A DNA stretch of 64,000 nucleotides, taken from the NCBI RefSeq assembly GCF_023156385.1, contig NZ_JAKZAK010000018.1, positions 60,203-124,202 of the forward strand. The letters run 5' to 3'. Every line of letters starts with the position of its first letter. Position 1 is the stretch's first letter. Position numbers and translations under genes: made by a program. This document shows positions 52,107 through 62,742 of the stretch, one piece after another. The notes beneath the pieces were generated by a model that did not search any database, had not been told where the DNA came from, and saw only the letters and a list, made by a program, of their open reading frames with translations. This stretch comes from Marinobacter xestospongiae. Its GTDB lineage: Bacteria; Pseudomonadota; Gammaproteobacteria; Pseudomonadales; Oleiphilaceae.

Positions 52107-53184
52107 CGGAGAGGCTGGCCAGCAGTTCGGCCTGGTGCTCCTGGAGCAACGGATCAATCACTGGCGACAGGTCACCGGCGATCACCTCGTCCAGCTTGTA
52201 CAGGGTCAGGTTGATGCGATGATCCGTCACCCGGCCCTGGGGAAAGTTGTAGGTACGGATACGCTCTGAGCGGTCGCCGCTGCCCACCAGACTCTTGCGG
52301 GTCTCAGCCTGGGATTGCTGGTGCCGCTCCCGCTCCGCATCCTGCAGCCGGGTGGCAAGCAGGCTCATGGCCTTGGCCCGGTTCTTGTGCTGGGAGCGCT
52401 CTTCCTGGCACTCCACCACGATACCCGTGGGCAGGTGGGTCAGACGAATCGCTGAATCGGTCTTGTTGACGTGCTGACCACCGGCGCCGGAGGCCCGGAA
52501 GGTGTCCACCCGCAGGTCGCCCTTATTGATCTCGATGGCCTCAGCTTCGTCGGCCTCGGGCATCACCGCCACGGTGCAGGCCGAGGTGTGGATGCGGCCC
52601 TGGGATTCGGTTTCCGGCACCCGCTGGACCCGATGGGCACCAGACTCAAACTTGAGCGAGCCGTAAACACCGTCCCCCGCCACCCGGCTGATGATTTCCT
52701 TATAGCCGCCGTGCTCACCCGGGTTCTCACTCAGCACTTCCACCTGCCAGCGTTTGCCTTCGGCATAGCGGGAATACATGCGGAACAGGTCACCGGCAAA
52801 GATCGCCGCCTCGTCACCACCGGTACCGGCGCGAATCTCAAGGAACACGCTCTTGTGATCGTTGGGGTCCTTCGGCAGCATCAGGCGCTGGAGCTCTTCG
52901 TCCAGCTCCTCGCTCTTTTTCTGGGCCGCGGCCTGCTCTTCTTCCGCCATGGCGCGCATGTCCTCGTCGCCATCGTTGGCCAGTTCCGCCGCCGCGCTGA
53001 TGTCGTCCAGGGCCTGGCGGTAGGCGCGGAAGCACTGCACCACTGGCTCAATTTCGGAAAATTCCCGCGACAGATTGCGGAACTGGTCCTGGTCGGAAAT
53101 CACAGCCTGGTCGCTGAGCAACGCGCTGACCTCCTCGAAGCGGTCAACCAGCTGCTCGAGTCGGCTCTGAATGGATGCTTTCAT
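52099..53184 (-). CDS. prfA: Peptide chain release factor 1
   Basis: 361 residues. Recognises UAA and UAG and triggers peptide release. The stop-codon reading PxT-type segment lies near residues 185-195 ([19 protein letters not shown]) and the catalytic loop is [20 protein letters not shown]-terminal coiled coil, [11 protein letters not shown] and [17 protein letters not shown] are present. The ATG overlaps the hemA stop (ATGA), so translation is coupled. Confidence 0.98.
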   Translation of the reverse strand: MKASIQSRLEQLVDRFEEVSALLSDQAVISDQDQFRNLSREFSEIEPVVQCFRAYRQALDDISAAAELANDGDEDMRAMAEEEQAAAQKKSEELDEELQRLMLPKDPNDHKSVFLEIRAGTGGDEAAIFAGDLFRMYSRYAEGKRWQVEVLSENPGEHGGYKEIISRVAGDGVYGSLKFESGAHRVQRVPETESQGRIHTSACTVAVMPEADEAEAIEINKGDLRVDTFRASGAGGQHVNKTDSAIRLTHLPTGIVVECQEERSQHKNRAKAMSLLATRLQDAERERHQQSQAETRKSLVGSGDRSERIRTYNFPQGRVTDHRINLTLYKLDEVIAGDLSPVIDPLLQEHQAELLASLSDD

Positions 53185-54470
53185 AGTTTTTCCGGAGTGG
53201 CGGAAACCTCGTCTTCCCGGGTTTCCAGCTGATGCAATTCCCGCAGCCAGTGGGTGACTTCCACCCGTCCCTCGGCGGTTGCCTTGCGCACCTGGATCGA
53301 GGGCTCGTGGAGCAGCTTGTTGGTCAGTCCGCGCCCCAGGCTGCGAACGACGGTTTCGGCGTCTGCGCCGTTCCGCAGGGCTCGCAGGGCCTTCTCCACC
53401 TCGGCGTCACGCCGCAGTTCGGCCTGCTGACGGAACTGTTTCAGGGTGGACACGGCATCCAGCGCCCGCAACTGTCCGAGGAATTCCTCGGCACCGGCAA
53501 GAATCAGGTTCTCGGCCTCACGGGCGGCGCCCTCGCGGGAGCGGACATTCTCTTCGATTACCTGGCGCAAGTCATCCACGGTGTACAAGTAGACATCATC
53601 CAGACTGGCCACTTCCGGCTCGATATCCCGCGGAACGGCTATATCCACCATGAAGTAGGGACGGTGTTTACGCTGTTTCAGCGCGCGTTCAACGGCGCCT
53701 TTGCCGAGGATGGGGAGGGGGCTGGCGGTGGAGGAAATCACAATGTCCACCTCCGTCAGGTACTCCGGAATGTCGGACAGTACAATGCCGCGGCCACCGT
53801 GAATGCCGGCCAGGGACTGGGCCCGGTCCAGGGTGCGGTTGGCCACCAGGAACTCCTTCACGCCGGCTTCTGACAGGTGCTGGGCCACCAGCTCAATGGT
53901 CTTGCCGGCGCCGATCAGCAACGCCTTGTTGCGGGACAGATCGGCAAAAATATGGTTCGCCATGCTGACCGCGGCGTACGCCACCGACACCGGGTTCTCG
54001 CCAATGGCGGTATCGGTACGCACCCGCTTGGCCACAGAGAAGGTGTGTTCAAACAGTCGCGACAGGAACGAGCCGCTGGCGTCATACTCCCGCGACAGCG
54101 CGTAGGCATCCTTGAGCTGGCCGAAGATCTGTGGCTCGCCGAGCACCATGGAATCCAGCCCGGAGGCAACTCGCATCATATGGCGGACAGCGTCGGCGTC
54201 ACGGTGCACGTAAACGGAGTCTTCCAGTTCTGCCGGAGCCAGGCCGTGGAAACCGGCCAGCCACCGCAACACCAGAGGGGCACAATCGTCATCGCCAGCC
54301 AGGTACAGTTCGGTACGGTTGCAGGTGGACAGGATCGCCGCCTCGCCAGCGCCAGACGCTGCCCTCAGCTCTGAAAACGCCTCGGCCATACGGTCCGGGG
54401 TGAACGCGATCCGCTCCCGCAGGTCGACCGGCGCGGTGCGATGATTGATGCCCAGCGTAAGAAATGCCAT
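53181..54470 (-). CDS. hemA: Glutamyl-tRNA reductase
   Basis: 429 residues. NADPH-dependent reduction of glutamyl-tRNA to glutamate-1-semialdehyde, the first step of C5 haem synthesis. The nucleophilic Cys is in [72 protein letters not shown] and the C-terminal dimerisation helices follow. ATG 54470 ([14 protein letters not shown]) gives the family start, though no good ribosome site is visible; an open frame runs about 200 nt further upstream. First gene of hemA-prfA-prmC-moeB, divergent from the TPR-lolB-ispE run. Confidence 0.96.
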   Translation of the reverse strand: MAFLTLGINHRTAPVDLRERIAFTPDRMAEAFSELRAASGAGEAAILSTCNRTELYLAGDDDCAPLVLRWLAGFHGLAPAELEDSVYVHRDADAVRHMMRVASGLDSMVLGEPQIFGQLKDAYALSREYDASGSFLSRLFEHTFSVAKRVRTDTAIGENPVSVAYAAVSMANHIFADLSRNKALLIGAGKTIELVAQHLSEAGVKEFLVANRTLDRAQSLAGIHGGRGIVLSDIPEYLTEVDIVISSTASPLPILGKGAVERALKQRKHRPYFMVDIAVPRDIEPEVASLDDVYLYTVDDLRQVIEENVRSREGAAREAENLILAGAEEFLGQLRALDAVSTLKQFRQQAELRRDAEVEKALRALRNGADAETVVRSLGRGLTNKLLHEPSIQVRKATAEGRVEVTHWLRELHQLETREDEVSATPEKL

Positions 54471-54654
54471 ATCGGGGAAGACTACCTGTATGCGCCACTG
54501 GCCCTTCCCTTCTATATAGACACCACAGCGATACAGAGAAGACGGAAAGGCCACTATATTTCCGCATTTTAACGAGGGATATTCCCCGCTGCCACCCAAA
54601 ACCCGCATACGGGGCCGGGAATTGCGGTTATTGCGGAGCCCTGCGGCCGGGGAA

Positions 54655-54684
54655 TTGACAAGGATCAAGCCCTACCACCGATAA
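54655..54684 (+). promoter_or_regulatory. Possible promoter reading through the structured element towards the TPR gene
   Basis: TTGACA (54655-54660), 18-nt spacer, CGATAA (54679-54684). The -35 is perfect and the -10 is fair. The start would fall about 85 nt ahead of the structured element. Confidence 0.4.
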
Positions 54685-54777
54685 GGCCCCAGACGACAGC
54701 AATCGGGGTGAGCCGACCGTAATAGCGCCCAGGCAACAGCCACGGAACCGTACATCGATACTGCAGTCACACCCGCA

Positions 54778-55059
54778 AGGGAGACTCTGATTAGCTCCGG
54801 ATCACCTCTGGCCTTCAGAGCGGTTCACACTCAAGGCGCGGCTTTGCAGGAAGGCTGGTTGCCTTTCAAAAAGTCACAACGCTGAGTGTGGATCGCTCTG
54901 AAGGCCCCGAAGGGCGTGCTCTGAGGGCTGCATCTGCGGTGTTGCGGCGTTCTCCAAGGACTATCCGGGTGCGGCCGGGACCATTGGCTGCGTACCACGC
55001 CTTGCAACTGCAGCCCTCAGATCACGCAGAGGCGGTTCGGAGCTGATCAGGGGCTCCCT
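54778..55059 (+). ncRNA. Structured three-way-junction element (candidate RNA or MITE-like insertion)
   Basis: Three nested long inverted repeats. P1: 54779-54810 with 55027-55058, 26 of 32 Watson-Crick pairs plus four G-U on the plus strand. P2: 54810-54833 with 54883-54906, 22 pairs plus two G-U. P3: 54914-54932 with 55009-55027, 18 of 19 pairs. P2 starts where P1 ends, and P3 ends where the P1 return arm starts, so the arms form a compact junction with one 7-nt linker. P2 holds a small inner hairpin (AAGGC, TGGTT, GCCTT), and P3 extends through GTTGC/GCAAC and GGCGT/ACGCC. The G-U bias favours plus-strand RNA; the P1 arms could alternatively be transposon ends. Confidence 0.55.
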
Positions 55060-55079
55060 GCATCCGATTGGGCAAGGCC

Positions 55080-55105
55080 AGGGCCTTATGCCATCATAAG
55101 GCCCT
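55080..55105. repeat. Perfect 11-bp hairpin upstream of the TPR gene
   Basis: AGGGCCTTATG, CCAT, CATAAGGCCCT. It lies 64 nt before the ATG and just after the structured element; no T-run, so it may be a leader stem rather than a terminator. Confidence 0.55.
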
Positions 55106-55168
55106 GCGCGCAGTCAGCTGCGTCGTGCCCAAGGAGCCCCGGGCTCCAGAACCAACACAGGATCTCGC

Positions 55169-56917
55169 ATGCAAAAACCGGTCTTGATGTTCGTTGCCAG
55201 CCTGCTGGGGCTTTCGCTGTCGGGCTGCGCCAACTTGATGGACAGCCCGCCGTCGGACAGCCCCACCGAAGAGACCGCCGTCTCCACAACCGCTCCCACG
55301 ACAATCCCGGAGCCTGTTTACGGCGATTTTGAACCGGAAGAACTGTACCTGCTGCTGGCAGCGGAGGTGGCGGCTCAGCGCGGCCGCTACGACGTTACCC
55401 TGGTGAACTATCTCAAGGCTGCCCAACTGTCCCGGGACAGCGGCATCATTGAACGCGCCCTTCGCATTGCCCAGAGCCTGAACGGTGACAATGCCCAGCA
55501 GCAGCTGGCGACCCTGTGGCTGGAAACCGATCCCGACAACCTGGAAGCCCACCGGGTACTGGCGATCCAGGCGGTGAAGCGCAATCAGCTGGAAACGGCC
55601 CTCGCTCATATGGAGCAGATCATGGATCTGGGGGCCGATGCCGATTTCGACAACCTGGCCGCCCTCGCCGCCCAGCTCGATCCACAACAACAGGAAGAGC
55701 TGCTGGAACTGTATGACCAGCTGGCCAGCCGCCATCCAGGCAACCTGGAAATCGAGTACAGCATCGCGCTGCTGATGAAGATCAACAACCAGCCCGCCAC
55801 CGCCCTGGCGCGCCTGGAACCACTTCTGGAAGAGCATCCCAACTTCCAGCCCGCGCTGATCCTCAAAGGTGACCTGCTGTACCAAACCGGCCTCAAGACC
55901 AAGGCTCTGGACCACCTGCTGTTGAATACCCGGCGTTTCCCGGACAACCGGCAGATGGGCACACTCTATGGCCGCATGCTGATCAACGAAGGTGAGCTGC
56001 AGGCCGCCCAGGACGAATTCGGTCGCCTGATGGAACAGTTCAAGGATGTTCCCGGATTGCGCCTCTCCCACGCCCTGGTGGCGCTGGAGAACGGTGAGAT
56101 CGATATCGCCCGCGAGGACCTCAGTCGCCTGATCGAACAGGGACATCACACCGACGAGGCCCACTTCTATCTGGGCAAGATTGCCGATGGAGAACAGCGT
56201 TACCAGCAGGCCATCGGCTTCTATGAGCAGGTGGAACAAGGCAACCACTACTTCCCGGCGCTGTCCCGGGCCAGTGCCCTGCAGGCAGAACTCGGGGATA
56301 TCGAAAGCGCCCTGGGCAACATCCGCAAGCTGAGGGACGCCAACCCGCAACAGGCGGAGAACTTCTGGCTGCTGGAAATCAACCTGCTGCTGGAGCATCA
56401 CCGCAAGCAGGATGCCCTCGCTGCCGCCAATGACGCCCTGACCACGCTGCCGGACAGTATCCGGGTGCGCTATGCCCGCGCCATGCTGCTGGATACTTTG
56501 GAGCGCGCCGCAGACGCCGAGGCAGACCTGCGCCACGTCCTTGACCAGGAACCGGACAATGCCGTCGCCCTCAATGCCCTGGGGTACATCCTCACCACCC
56601 GCACAGATCGCCTGAACGAAGCGGAAACGCTGATTCGCCACGCGCTGGAGCTCGACCCGGACAACCCCGCCATTCTCGACAGCATGGGCTGGGTGCTGTT
56701 CCAGCAGGGCCGGCCACTGGATGCCCTTGAGTACCTCCAGGCCGCCTATCGGGAATTTCCCGACCCGGAAGTCGCAGCCCATTATGGTGAACTGCTGTGG
56801 CAGATCGGTGAACAGGAACAGGCTCGGGTGGTCTGGCGCAAAGCGCTTGAAGACAACCTGGAACACCCGATCCTGCGGGAAACCATCCTGCGGCTGACCG
56901 GGGAGCAGGATCTGTGA
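55169..56917 (+). CDS. TPR-repeat lipoprotein
   Basis: 590 residues. A lipoprotein signal peptide ends in the lipobox LSGC at Cys20; the next residues (ANLM) do not carry an Asp+2 inner-membrane signal, so the outer membrane is likely. About ten tetratricopeptide-like helix pairs follow, for example YDVTLVNYLKAAQLS, DNAVALNALGYILTTRTDRLNEAETLIRHALELDPDNPAILDSMGWVLFQQGRPLDALEYLQAAY. It is a periplasmic protein-interaction scaffold. Its stop overlaps the lolB GTG (GTGA), so the two are coupled; this pair is common in Pseudomonas-like genomes. Confidence 0.9.
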   Translation: MQKPVLMFVASLLGLSLSGCANLMDSPPSDSPTEETAVSTTAPTTIPEPVYGDFEPEELYLLLAAEVAAQRGRYDVTLVNYLKAAQLSRDSGIIERALRIAQSLNGDNAQQQLATLWLETDPDNLEAHRVLAIQAVKRNQLETALAHMEQIMDLGADADFDNLAALAAQLDPQQQEELLELYDQLASRHPGNLEIEYSIALLMKINNQPATALARLEPLLEEHPNFQPALILKGDLLYQTGLKTKALDHLLLNTRRFPDNRQMGTLYGRMLINEGELQAAQDEFGRLMEQFKDVPGLRLSHALVALENGEIDIAREDLSRLIEQGHHTDEAHFYLGKIADGEQRYQQAIGFYEQVEQGNHYFPALSRASALQAELGDIESALGNIRKLRDANPQQAENFWLLEINLLLEHHRKQDALAAANDALTTLPDSIRVRYARAMLLDTLERAADAEADLRHVLDQEPDNAVALNALGYILTTRTDRLNEAETLIRHALELDPDNPAILDSMGWVLFQQGRPLDALEYLQAAYREFPDPEVAAHYGELLWQIGEQEQARVVWRKALEDNLEHPILRETILRLTGEQDL

Positions 56918-57552
56918 ACACCGTCCGCTCCTGCTTAGCTCTCATTGTGTGCCTGGTCACCCTGAGTGCCTGCACCACCATTCAACTGGAACCGTTGCCG
57001 GAGGGCCTGACCGACCAGCCGCCGGCAGACTGGTCCGCCCGCACCGAACAACTCACCGCCCTGCAGCACTGGCAGTTGATGGGCAAACTGGCGGTACGTC
57101 AGCCATCGGATAGCGGCTCGGCGGTGATCAATCAGTGGACTCAGCACCGGGAACGCTACGACCTGTCGCTGTCCTCCGCGTTTCTGGGACTTGGCAGCAC
57201 CCGGCTCACCGGGACCCCGGGTTTTATGGAGCTGACCCTGCCGGATGGCGACGTGTATAGCTCAGGCGATCCCGAAGCCCTGGTGGCCGCGGCAACCGGT
57301 TGGCAACTACCGCTGTCCGATCTGACCTGGTGGGTGCGCGGTTTGCCCAACCCTGGCAGCAACTACCGTCTGTTCTTTGATCAACAGCAGCGGGTCGCGA
57401 TGATCCGCCAGGGTGGCTGGGAGATCCGTTATGATCGCTGGCGCTCGTTCATCGAGCCGTTGCCGGAACTGCCCGCCCGCATCACCGCTCTGCGGGGCGA
57501 ACGCCGGGTACGCCTGGCGATCACCGATTGGCAACGCGCCGAGCAGCCCTGA
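56914..57552 (+). CDS. lolB: Outer-membrane lipoprotein receptor LolB
   Basis: 212 residues. Accepts lipoproteins from LolA and inserts them into the outer membrane; itself a lipoprotein (LSAC lipobox at Cys20). HWQLMGKLAVRQ, SAVINQWTQHRERYDLSLSSAFLG, LPLSDLTWWVRGLPNPG and WEIRYDRW match the family. GTG start overlapping the TPR gene stop. Upstream of ispE, the conserved order. Confidence 0.94.
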   Translation: MNTVRSCLALIVCLVTLSACTTIQLEPLPEGLTDQPPADWSARTEQLTALQHWQLMGKLAVRQPSDSGSAVINQWTQHRERYDLSLSSAFLGLGSTRLTGTPGFMELTLPDGDVYSSGDPEALVAAATGWQLPLSDLTWWVRGLPNPGSNYRLFFDQQQRVAMIRQGGWEIRYDRWRSFIEPLPELPARITALRGERRVRLAITDWQRAEQP

Positions 57553-57585
57553 CGCTTTCTTTCCCCTACCCCGCGGATACGGACC

Positions 57586-58440
57586 ATGACCCTGAGCCTG
57601 CCCTCCCCGGCCAAGCTGAACCTGTTCCTCCACATCACCGGCCGTCGCAGCGACGGCTATCATGATCTCCAGACCCTGTTCCAGTTTCTGGACTATGGAG
57701 ATGAGCTGACGTTTCAGCAGCGACAGGATGGCCAGATTCGGCTGACGCCCGCCCTCGCTGGGGTTGAGCATGACGACAACCTGATCGTGAAAGCCGCCCA
57801 CCTGTTGGCCAAGCGGACAGACCGATCCCTCCCGGGCGTCGACATTCATCTGGACAAACGCCTGCCTATGGGTGGTGGTCTTGGCGGTGGCAGCTCCAAT
57901 GCGGCAACAACCCTGCTGGGATTAAACCGGCTCTGGAAGTTGGATCTCGACCTCGACACCCTGGCGGAACTCGGGCTTCAGCTCGGCGCGGATGTGCCGG
58001 TTTTCGTTCGCGGCTTCGCCGCCTGGGGCGAAGGCGTCGGGGAAATTCTGACTCCGGTGGAACCGCCGGAAGACTGGTTTCTGGTGCTCAAAGCAGACTG
58101 CCATATCAACACCGGGAAAATTTTTTCACATCCAGGGTTGACACGTGACACGCCTAAAACCATAATAGCGCCCGCTTTTGAGGGAGACGCCTCGAGGTAC
58201 CGAAACGACTGTGAGGATGTGGTTTGCGAACTGTATCCCGAGGTTAGAAAAAGCCTGGAATGGCTTTCACAATTCGGACCTGCAAGATTAACCGGAACCG
58301 GGGCTTGCATTTTTGGACGTTTCCCGACAGAATCCGCAGCCCGGAATATCTGGGAAAGCAAACCCTCCGGCATCACGGGGTTCGTAGCTAAAGGGGTGAA
58401 CCATTCACCTCTACACAAAAAGCTAACAGAGCTGACATGA
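57586..58440 (+). CDS. ispE: 4-diphosphocytidyl-2-C-methyl-D-erythritol kinase
   Basis: 284-residue GHMP kinase of the MEP isoprenoid pathway. [30 protein letters not shown], the ATP loop [38 protein letters not shown] and the C-terminal [10 protein letters not shown] are present. It lies 33 nt after lolB and 19 nt before tRNA-Gln. Confidence 0.97.
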   Translation: MTLSLPSPAKLNLFLHITGRRSDGYHDLQTLFQFLDYGDELTFQQRQDGQIRLTPALAGVEHDDNLIVKAAHLLAKRTDRSLPGVDIHLDKRLPMGGGLGGGSSNAATTLLGLNRLWKLDLDLDTLAELGLQLGADVPVFVRGFAAWGEGVGEILTPVEPPEDWFLVLKADCHINTGKIFSHPGLTRDTPKTIIAPAFEGDASRYRNDCEDVVCELYPEVRKSLEWLSQFGPARLTGTGACIFGRFPTESAARNIWESKPSGITGFVAKGVNHSPLHKKLTELT

Positions 58441-58459
58441 TGCCAAAGAAGCACGATAC

Positions 58460-58534
58460 TGGGGTGTCGCCAAGTGGTAAGGCAACGGGTTTTGATCCCG
58501 TCATGCGCAGGTTCGAATCCTGCCACCCCAGCCA
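58460..58534 (+). tRNA. tRNA-Gln (anticodon TTG)
   Basis: 75 nt with encoded CCA. The acceptor TGGGGTG pairs with CACCCCA, the anticodon loop is TTTTGAT, and the T-arm is GCAGGTTCGAATCCTGC. The sequence closely follows enteric tRNA-Gln. It lies between ispE and prs, its usual place in these genomes. Confidence 0.97.
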
Positions 58535-58583
58535 CCTTTCTTCCTCTTCTGAATCCAACGCTGAGAACGCAAGGGATACCGTC

Positions 58584-59528
58584 GTGTCCAAACTGATGAT
58601 TTTTGCGGGCAACGCCCATCCGGAACTCGCCCACAACATTGCCAAGAAGCTGGCCATCCCCATGGGCCAAGCCACAGTCGGCAAGTTCAGTGACGGTGAG
58701 ACTACCGTTGAGATCAACGAAAATGTCCGCGGGCACGATGTCTTCATCATTCAGCCCACCTGCAATCCGACCAATGACAACCTGATGGAACTGATTGTCA
58801 TGGCGGACGCACTGCGCCGGGCATCTGCTACCCGAATTACCGCGGTTATTCCTTACTACGGCTACGCCCGTCAGGACCGCCGGGTACGCTCCACCCGTGT
58901 CGCCATCAGCGCCAAGGTGGTTGCCGACATGATTTCCAGCATCGGCGTTGACCGTGTGCTGACTGTCGACCTGCACGCCGACCAGATTCAGGGCTTCTTC
59001 GACATCCCGGTGGACAACATCTACGCCACCCCCGTGATGATGGAAGACATTGAAAAGCAGAATTTCGAAAACTTCGTGGTGGTTTCCCCCGACGTGGGCG
59101 GTGTTGTTCGCGCCCGCGCCGTGGCCAAACGCCTGGATGATGCCGACCTGGCCATCATTGACAAGCGCCGCCCGAAAGCCAACGTCTCCCAGGTGATGCA
59201 CATCATCGGTGACGTACGGGACAAGACCTGCATCCTGGTGGATGACATCGTCGATACCGCCGGCACCCTGTGCAAAGCCGCCGACGCCCTTAAAGAGCAC
59301 GGTGCTTCACGGGTGATCGCCTACATTACCCACCCGGTACTGTCCGGTCCGGCGATCGACAACATCAGCAACTCCACACTGGATGAGCTGGTGGTGTGCG
59401 ACACCATCCCGCTGGGTGACAAAGCCCTGGGTTGTGATAGAATCCGGCCCCTCGGCATGGCGGGCCTTCTGGCGGAATCCATTCGTCGCGTCAGCAACGA
59501 AGAATCCATCAGCCAGATGTTTGAGTAA
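58584..59528 (+). CDS. prs: Ribose-phosphate pyrophosphokinase
   Basis: 314 residues. Makes PRPP from ribose 5-phosphate and [93 protein letters not shown] and the PRPP loop [14 protein letters not shown] are present. GTG 58584 is chosen, with AAGGG 8 nt upstream; the frame is open back across the tRNA, which is not coding. A strong terminator follows. Confidence 0.97.
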   Translation: MSKLMIFAGNAHPELAHNIAKKLAIPMGQATVGKFSDGETTVEINENVRGHDVFIIQPTCNPTNDNLMELIVMADALRRASATRITAVIPYYGYARQDRRVRSTRVAISAKVVADMISSIGVDRVLTVDLHADQIQGFFDIPVDNIYATPVMMEDIEKQNFENFVVVSPDVGGVVRARAVAKRLDDADLAIIDKRRPKANVSQVMHIIGDVRDKTCILVDDIVDTAGTLCKAADALKEHGASRVIAYITHPVLSGPAIDNISNSTLDELVVCDTIPLGDKALGCDRIRPLGMAGLLAESIRRVSNEESISQMFE

Positions 59529-59552
59529 GTCGCCGCCAGGCAACAAGATTCG

Positions 59553-59587
59553 AACCGGGAGCCTTCAGGGGCTCCCGGTTTGTTTAA
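59553..59587 (+). terminator. Terminator of prs
   Basis: AACCGGGAGCC (59553-59563), 6-nt loop, GGCTCCCGGTT (59570-59580), then TGTTT. Confidence 0.8.
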
Positions 59588-59676
59588 GCCGCCGATAAAA
59601 TCGGCATTTTGACACTAACCACCTGCTGCAAAAAGCCTGGTCGCGGGCCGCACAGGTGTTGATTGAGGTAAAGACC

Positions 59677-60315
59677 ATGTCTCAGGACTACGTAATCGAA
59701 GCATTCCTTCGTGACGACCAGGGCAAGGGTGCGAGCCGCCGCCTGCGTCGCGAAGAACGTAAAATCCCCGCCATCATCTACGGCGGCGAGAAAGACGCAA
59801 CTCCGGTCGCCATCTGGCACAACGAGCTGAAGAAAGCCCTGGAAAACGAAGCTTTCTTCTCTCACATCCTGACCGTTAAGGTCGACAACGGCACCGAAGA
59901 AACCGTCATCCTGAAGGATCTGCAGCGTCACCCGTACAAGCCGATCCTGACCCACGCCGACTTCCAGCGCGTTGACCGTAACCACGAGATTCACGTGAAC
60001 GTACCGCTGCACTTCACCAACGAAGACACCGCTGTTGCCGTTAAACTGCAAGGCGGCGCGGTTTCTCACCAGATGAACGAAGTGGAAGTGATCTGTCTGC
60101 CTCAGCACCTGCCTGAGTTCATCGAAGTCGACATGACTGACGTGGCCATGGATCAGGTGGTTCACCTGAGCGACCTGAAACTGCCGGGTGGCGTACGCAT
60201 CGCCGCGCTGCAGCAAGGCGAAGATCACGACCAGCCGGTTGTGGCGATCCACAAGCCGAAAGGCGCCAAGGCTGACGAGGCCGAAGACGCTGAAGGCGGT
60301 GAAGGCGAGGCGTAA
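59677..60315 (+). CDS. rplY: 50S ribosomal protein L25/general stress protein Ctc
   Basis: 212 residues: the long, Ctc-type L25 with an N-terminal 5S-rRNA-binding domain (1-95; [51 protein letters not shown]) and a C-terminal beta domain (100-190; [33 protein letters not shown]). The tail is acidic and Ala/Glu-rich. ATG 59677 with GAGG 8 nt upstream is preferred over an upstream in-frame TTG. Followed after 26 nt by pth. Confidence 0.95.
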   Translation: MSQDYVIEAFLRDDQGKGASRRLRREERKIPAIIYGGEKDATPVAIWHNELKKALENEAFFSHILTVKVDNGTEETVILKDLQRHPYKPILTHADFQRVDRNHEIHVNVPLHFTNEDTAVAVKLQGGAVSHQMNEVEVICLPQHLPEFIEVDMTDVAMDQVVHLSDLKLPGGVRIAALQQGEDHDQPVVAIHKPKGAKADEAEDAEGGEGEA

Positions 60316-60341
60316 TCCTCGCCCAACAGGGGAACCGGCGA

Positions 60342-60932
60342 ATGACGCAGCAGCTTGCCATGATCGTGGGCCTGGGCAATCCAGGACCCGACTACGAGCA
60401 CACCCGTCATAACGCCGGCGCCCTGTTCGTCGAAGCACTGGCCCGCCAGGCGGGTCAGTCGCTGCGACCGGAAAAGAAATACCACGGTCTCTACACCCGC
60501 CTGCGCTGGCAGGGTCTCGACCTGCATCTGCTCAACCCCACCACCTTCATGAACCGCAGCGGCCTGGCCATCAAGGCACTGGCGGACTTCTACAAGATCT
60601 CTGCGGACCAGATCCTGATCGCCCACGACGAACTGGACCTACCCCCCGGTACCGCAAAACTGAAGAAAGGCGGCGGCCATGGCGGCCACAATGGTCTGCG
60701 CGACACCATCAACCATCTCGGCACTCGCGACTTTCACCGCCTCCGTCTCGGTATTGGCCACCCCGGCGACAGCCGTCAGGTAACCGGCTACGTACTTGGT
60801 CGTTTTGGCAAGAAGGAAACCGAGCAACTCGAAGACCTGATTGATGAAATCATCCGGGTACTCCCTGACGCGGCCAATGGCAACATGGCCCCAGCGATGA
60901 ACCGGCTGCACAGTTTCAAACCTCAGGACTGA
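60342..60932 (+). CDS. pth: Peptidyl-tRNA hydrolase
   Basis: 196 residues. Recycles tRNA from drop-off peptidyl-tRNAs. The catalytic residues lie in [22 protein letters not shown] (Asn and His), with [41 protein letters not shown] and [18 protein letters not shown] site precedes the ATG. Between rplY and ychF in the usual order. Confidence 0.97.
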   Translation: MTQQLAMIVGLGNPGPDYEHTRHNAGALFVEALARQAGQSLRPEKKYHGLYTRLRWQGLDLHLLNPTTFMNRSGLAIKALADFYKISADQILIAHDELDLPPGTAKLKKGGGHGGHNGLRDTINHLGTRDFHRLRLGIGHPGDSRQVTGYVLGRFGKKETEQLEDLIDEIIRVLPDAANGNMAPAMNRLHSFKPQD

Positions 60933-61029
60933 ACGGACCACCTCCCCTTCCGCCACCAACGTCACCACCGCTTTCAGGGTGACCGCACAGCGCGATCTCC
61001 CCTTACTCGCACCACGGTGCGGACACCGG

Positions 61030-61035
61030 TATAAT
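61030..61035 (+). promoter_or_regulatory. Probable -10 of the ychF promoter
   Basis: TATAAT 35 nt before the ATG; the -35 at 17 nt is weak. Confidence 0.45.
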
Positions 61036-61070
61036 CCGGCCACATTTTTCAGTATCAGCAGAGGCATTCC

Positions 61071-62162
61071 ATGGGTTTTAACTGCGGCATTGTCGGCCTA
61101 CCCAACGTGGGCAAATCCACCCTGTTCAACGCGCTCACCAAAGCGGGCATCGGTGCCGAGAACTTCCCGTTCTGCACCATCGAACCCAATGCCGGCGTGG
61201 TCCCCATGCCTGACCCGCGCCTCAACAAGCTGGCGGAGATTGTGAAGCCGGAGCGGGTGATCCCCACCAGCATGGAATTCGTCGACATTGCCGGCCTGGT
61301 CGCGGGCGCCTCCAAAGGCGAAGGCCTGGGCAACCAGTTCCTGGGCAACATCCGCCAGACCGACGCCATTGCCCACGTCGTCCGCTGTTTCGATGACAGT
61401 AACGTGATCCACGTGGCCAATCAGGTCGATCCGGCTGCCGATATCGAGGTGATCAACACCGAACTGGCACTGGCTGACCTGGATACCGTGGAAAAGGCCA
61501 TCAAGCGAGTCCAGCGTGTTGCCAAGAGCGGCGACAAGACCGCCAAAGCCCAACAGGAAATATTCGAGAAGCTGCTGCCGGTGCTGAACGAAGGCAAGCC
61601 TGTGCGCAGCATGGACCTGAGCGACGATGAGCGCGCCACCATTCGAGAACTGTGCCTGCTCACCGTCAAGCCCACCATGTACATCGCCAACGTCAATGAG
61701 GACGGCTTCGAGAACAACCCATACCTGGACAAGGTCAAAGCCATCGCTGCGGAAGAGAACGCCGTGGTGGTGCCCATCTGCAACAAGATGGAAGCGGAGA
61801 TCGCAGAACTGGAAGACGACGAGAAAGCCGTCTTCCTGGAAGAGATGGGCATGGAAGAGCCCGGGCTGGATCGCGTAATCCGCGCCGGTTACAGCCTGCT
61901 CGACCTGCAGACCTACTTCACCGCAGGGGTAAAGGAAGTGCGAGCCTGGACCGTGCGTGTCGGCGCCACGGCGCCACAGGCTGCCGGCGTCATCCACACC
62001 GACTTCGAACGCGGCTTCATTCGCGCCGAGGTGGTTGGCTACGACGACTACATCGCCTGCAATGGCGAGGCCGGCGCCAAGGATGCCGGCAAGTGGCGCC
62101 TGGAAGGCAAGGACTACATCGTCAAGGACGGTGACGTCATCCACTTCCGTTTCAACGTCTGA
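61071..62162 (+). CDS. ychF: Redox-regulated ATPase YchF (Obg family)
   Basis: 363 residues. Ribosome-binding P-loop ATPase. G1 [37 protein letters not shown] (G3) and the ATP-selecting NVNE in [11 protein letters not shown] replace the GTPase NKxD. A coiled-coil insert (about 130-200) and C-terminal TGS-like domain with [41 protein letters not shown] are present. Terminator 22 nt downstream. Confidence 0.97.
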   Translation: MGFNCGIVGLPNVGKSTLFNALTKAGIGAENFPFCTIEPNAGVVPMPDPRLNKLAEIVKPERVIPTSMEFVDIAGLVAGASKGEGLGNQFLGNIRQTDAIAHVVRCFDDSNVIHVANQVDPAADIEVINTELALADLDTVEKAIKRVQRVAKSGDKTAKAQQEIFEKLLPVLNEGKPVRSMDLSDDERATIRELCLLTVKPTMYIANVNEDGFENNPYLDKVKAIAAEENAVVVPICNKMEAEIAELEDDEKAVFLEEMGMEEPGLDRVIRAGYSLLDLQTYFTAGVKEVRAWTVRVGATAPQAAGVIHTDFERGFIRAEVVGYDDYIACNGEAGAKDAGKWRLEGKDYIVKDGDVIHFRFNV

Positions 62163-62184
62163 GGCCACCCCAGCGCCTCCCAAG

Positions 62185-62213
62185 GCCCGCCCGCGAAAGC
62201 GCGCGGGCTTTTT
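62185..62213 (+). terminator. Terminator of ychF
   Basis: GCCCG...CGCG stem against CGCGCGGGC with AAAG loop and a 2-nt bulge, followed by five T (62209-62213). Confidence 0.82.
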
Positions 62214-62300
62214 CATGTCCGAAATTCAGACCTCACCGAGCTCTGCCACTCACGCAACACAGAGGCAGCGAACGCATTTGAAATTATCCCACCGAAAGGG

Positions 62301-62329
62301 TTGACAGCGACCGCCAAAATCCTGAAAAT
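62301..62329 (+). promoter_or_regulatory. Promoter of tRNA-Met
   Basis: TTGACA (62301-62306), 17-nt spacer, GAAAAT (62324-62329), followed by a GC-rich discriminator (CGCGCC), as usual for stringently controlled stable RNA genes; 40 nt before the tRNA. Confidence 0.65.
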
Positions 62330-62368
62330 ACGCGCCTCGTTAGATGGTTACAGGCCATTAGACGACTT

Positions 62369-62445
62369 GGCAAGGTAGCTCAGTTGGTTAGAGCACAGCA
62401 CTCATAATGCTGGGGTCGGCGGTTCGACTCCGCCCCTTGCTACCA
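62369..62445 (+). tRNA. tRNA-Met (elongator, anticodon CAT)
   Basis: 77 nt with encoded CCA. Acceptor GGCAAGG/CCTTGCT, D-arm AGCTCAGTTGGTTAGAGC, anticodon loop CTCATAA, T-arm GGCGGTTCGACTCCGCC. A1 pairing absent from initiator type: the first pair is G-U, not the C-A mismatch of tRNA-fMet, so this is the elongator. Confidence 0.96.
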
Positions 62446-62451
62446 GATTTC

Positions 62452-62484
62452 AAAGGGTTACAGTTCGCGCTGTAACCCTTTTTT
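62452..62484 (+). terminator. Terminator of tRNA-Met
   Basis: AAAGGGTTACAG (62452-62463), 6-nt loop, CTGTAACCCTTT (62470-62481), then TTT. Confidence 0.9.
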
Positions 62485-62742
62485 CGTTGGTCGACTACAA
62501 ACTCACTACATCTTGTCTGCACTGGTTAGAACCAACTGTAGCGCGGCGGCAGTTTTGGCCCCAATTTGCGATAGTTTTGTCCCTCCCGAAGCCATAACCT
62601 CGACTCAATGGAGCCTTACTGAAGATCCTCCATGACGACTACTTAGGAACGATTGCAAAATACCAGCGCTCGATCCGGGGAACACCGGCTGACCCGGAGG
62701 ATGCGAGAGCGCTAGTCCCGAATTCAGAATCGAACGAACCGC

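Noticed and set aside
54471..54668. N-terminal extension of HemA by 66 codons
   Set aside because: The extra residues match nothing in glutamyl-tRNA reductases, which begin at the [14 protein letters not shown] motif; the frame is simply open.
58437..58583. N-terminal extension of Prs across tRNA-Gln
   Set aside because: It would translate the tRNA gene; the GTG at 58584 has a good ribosome site and gives the family N-terminus.
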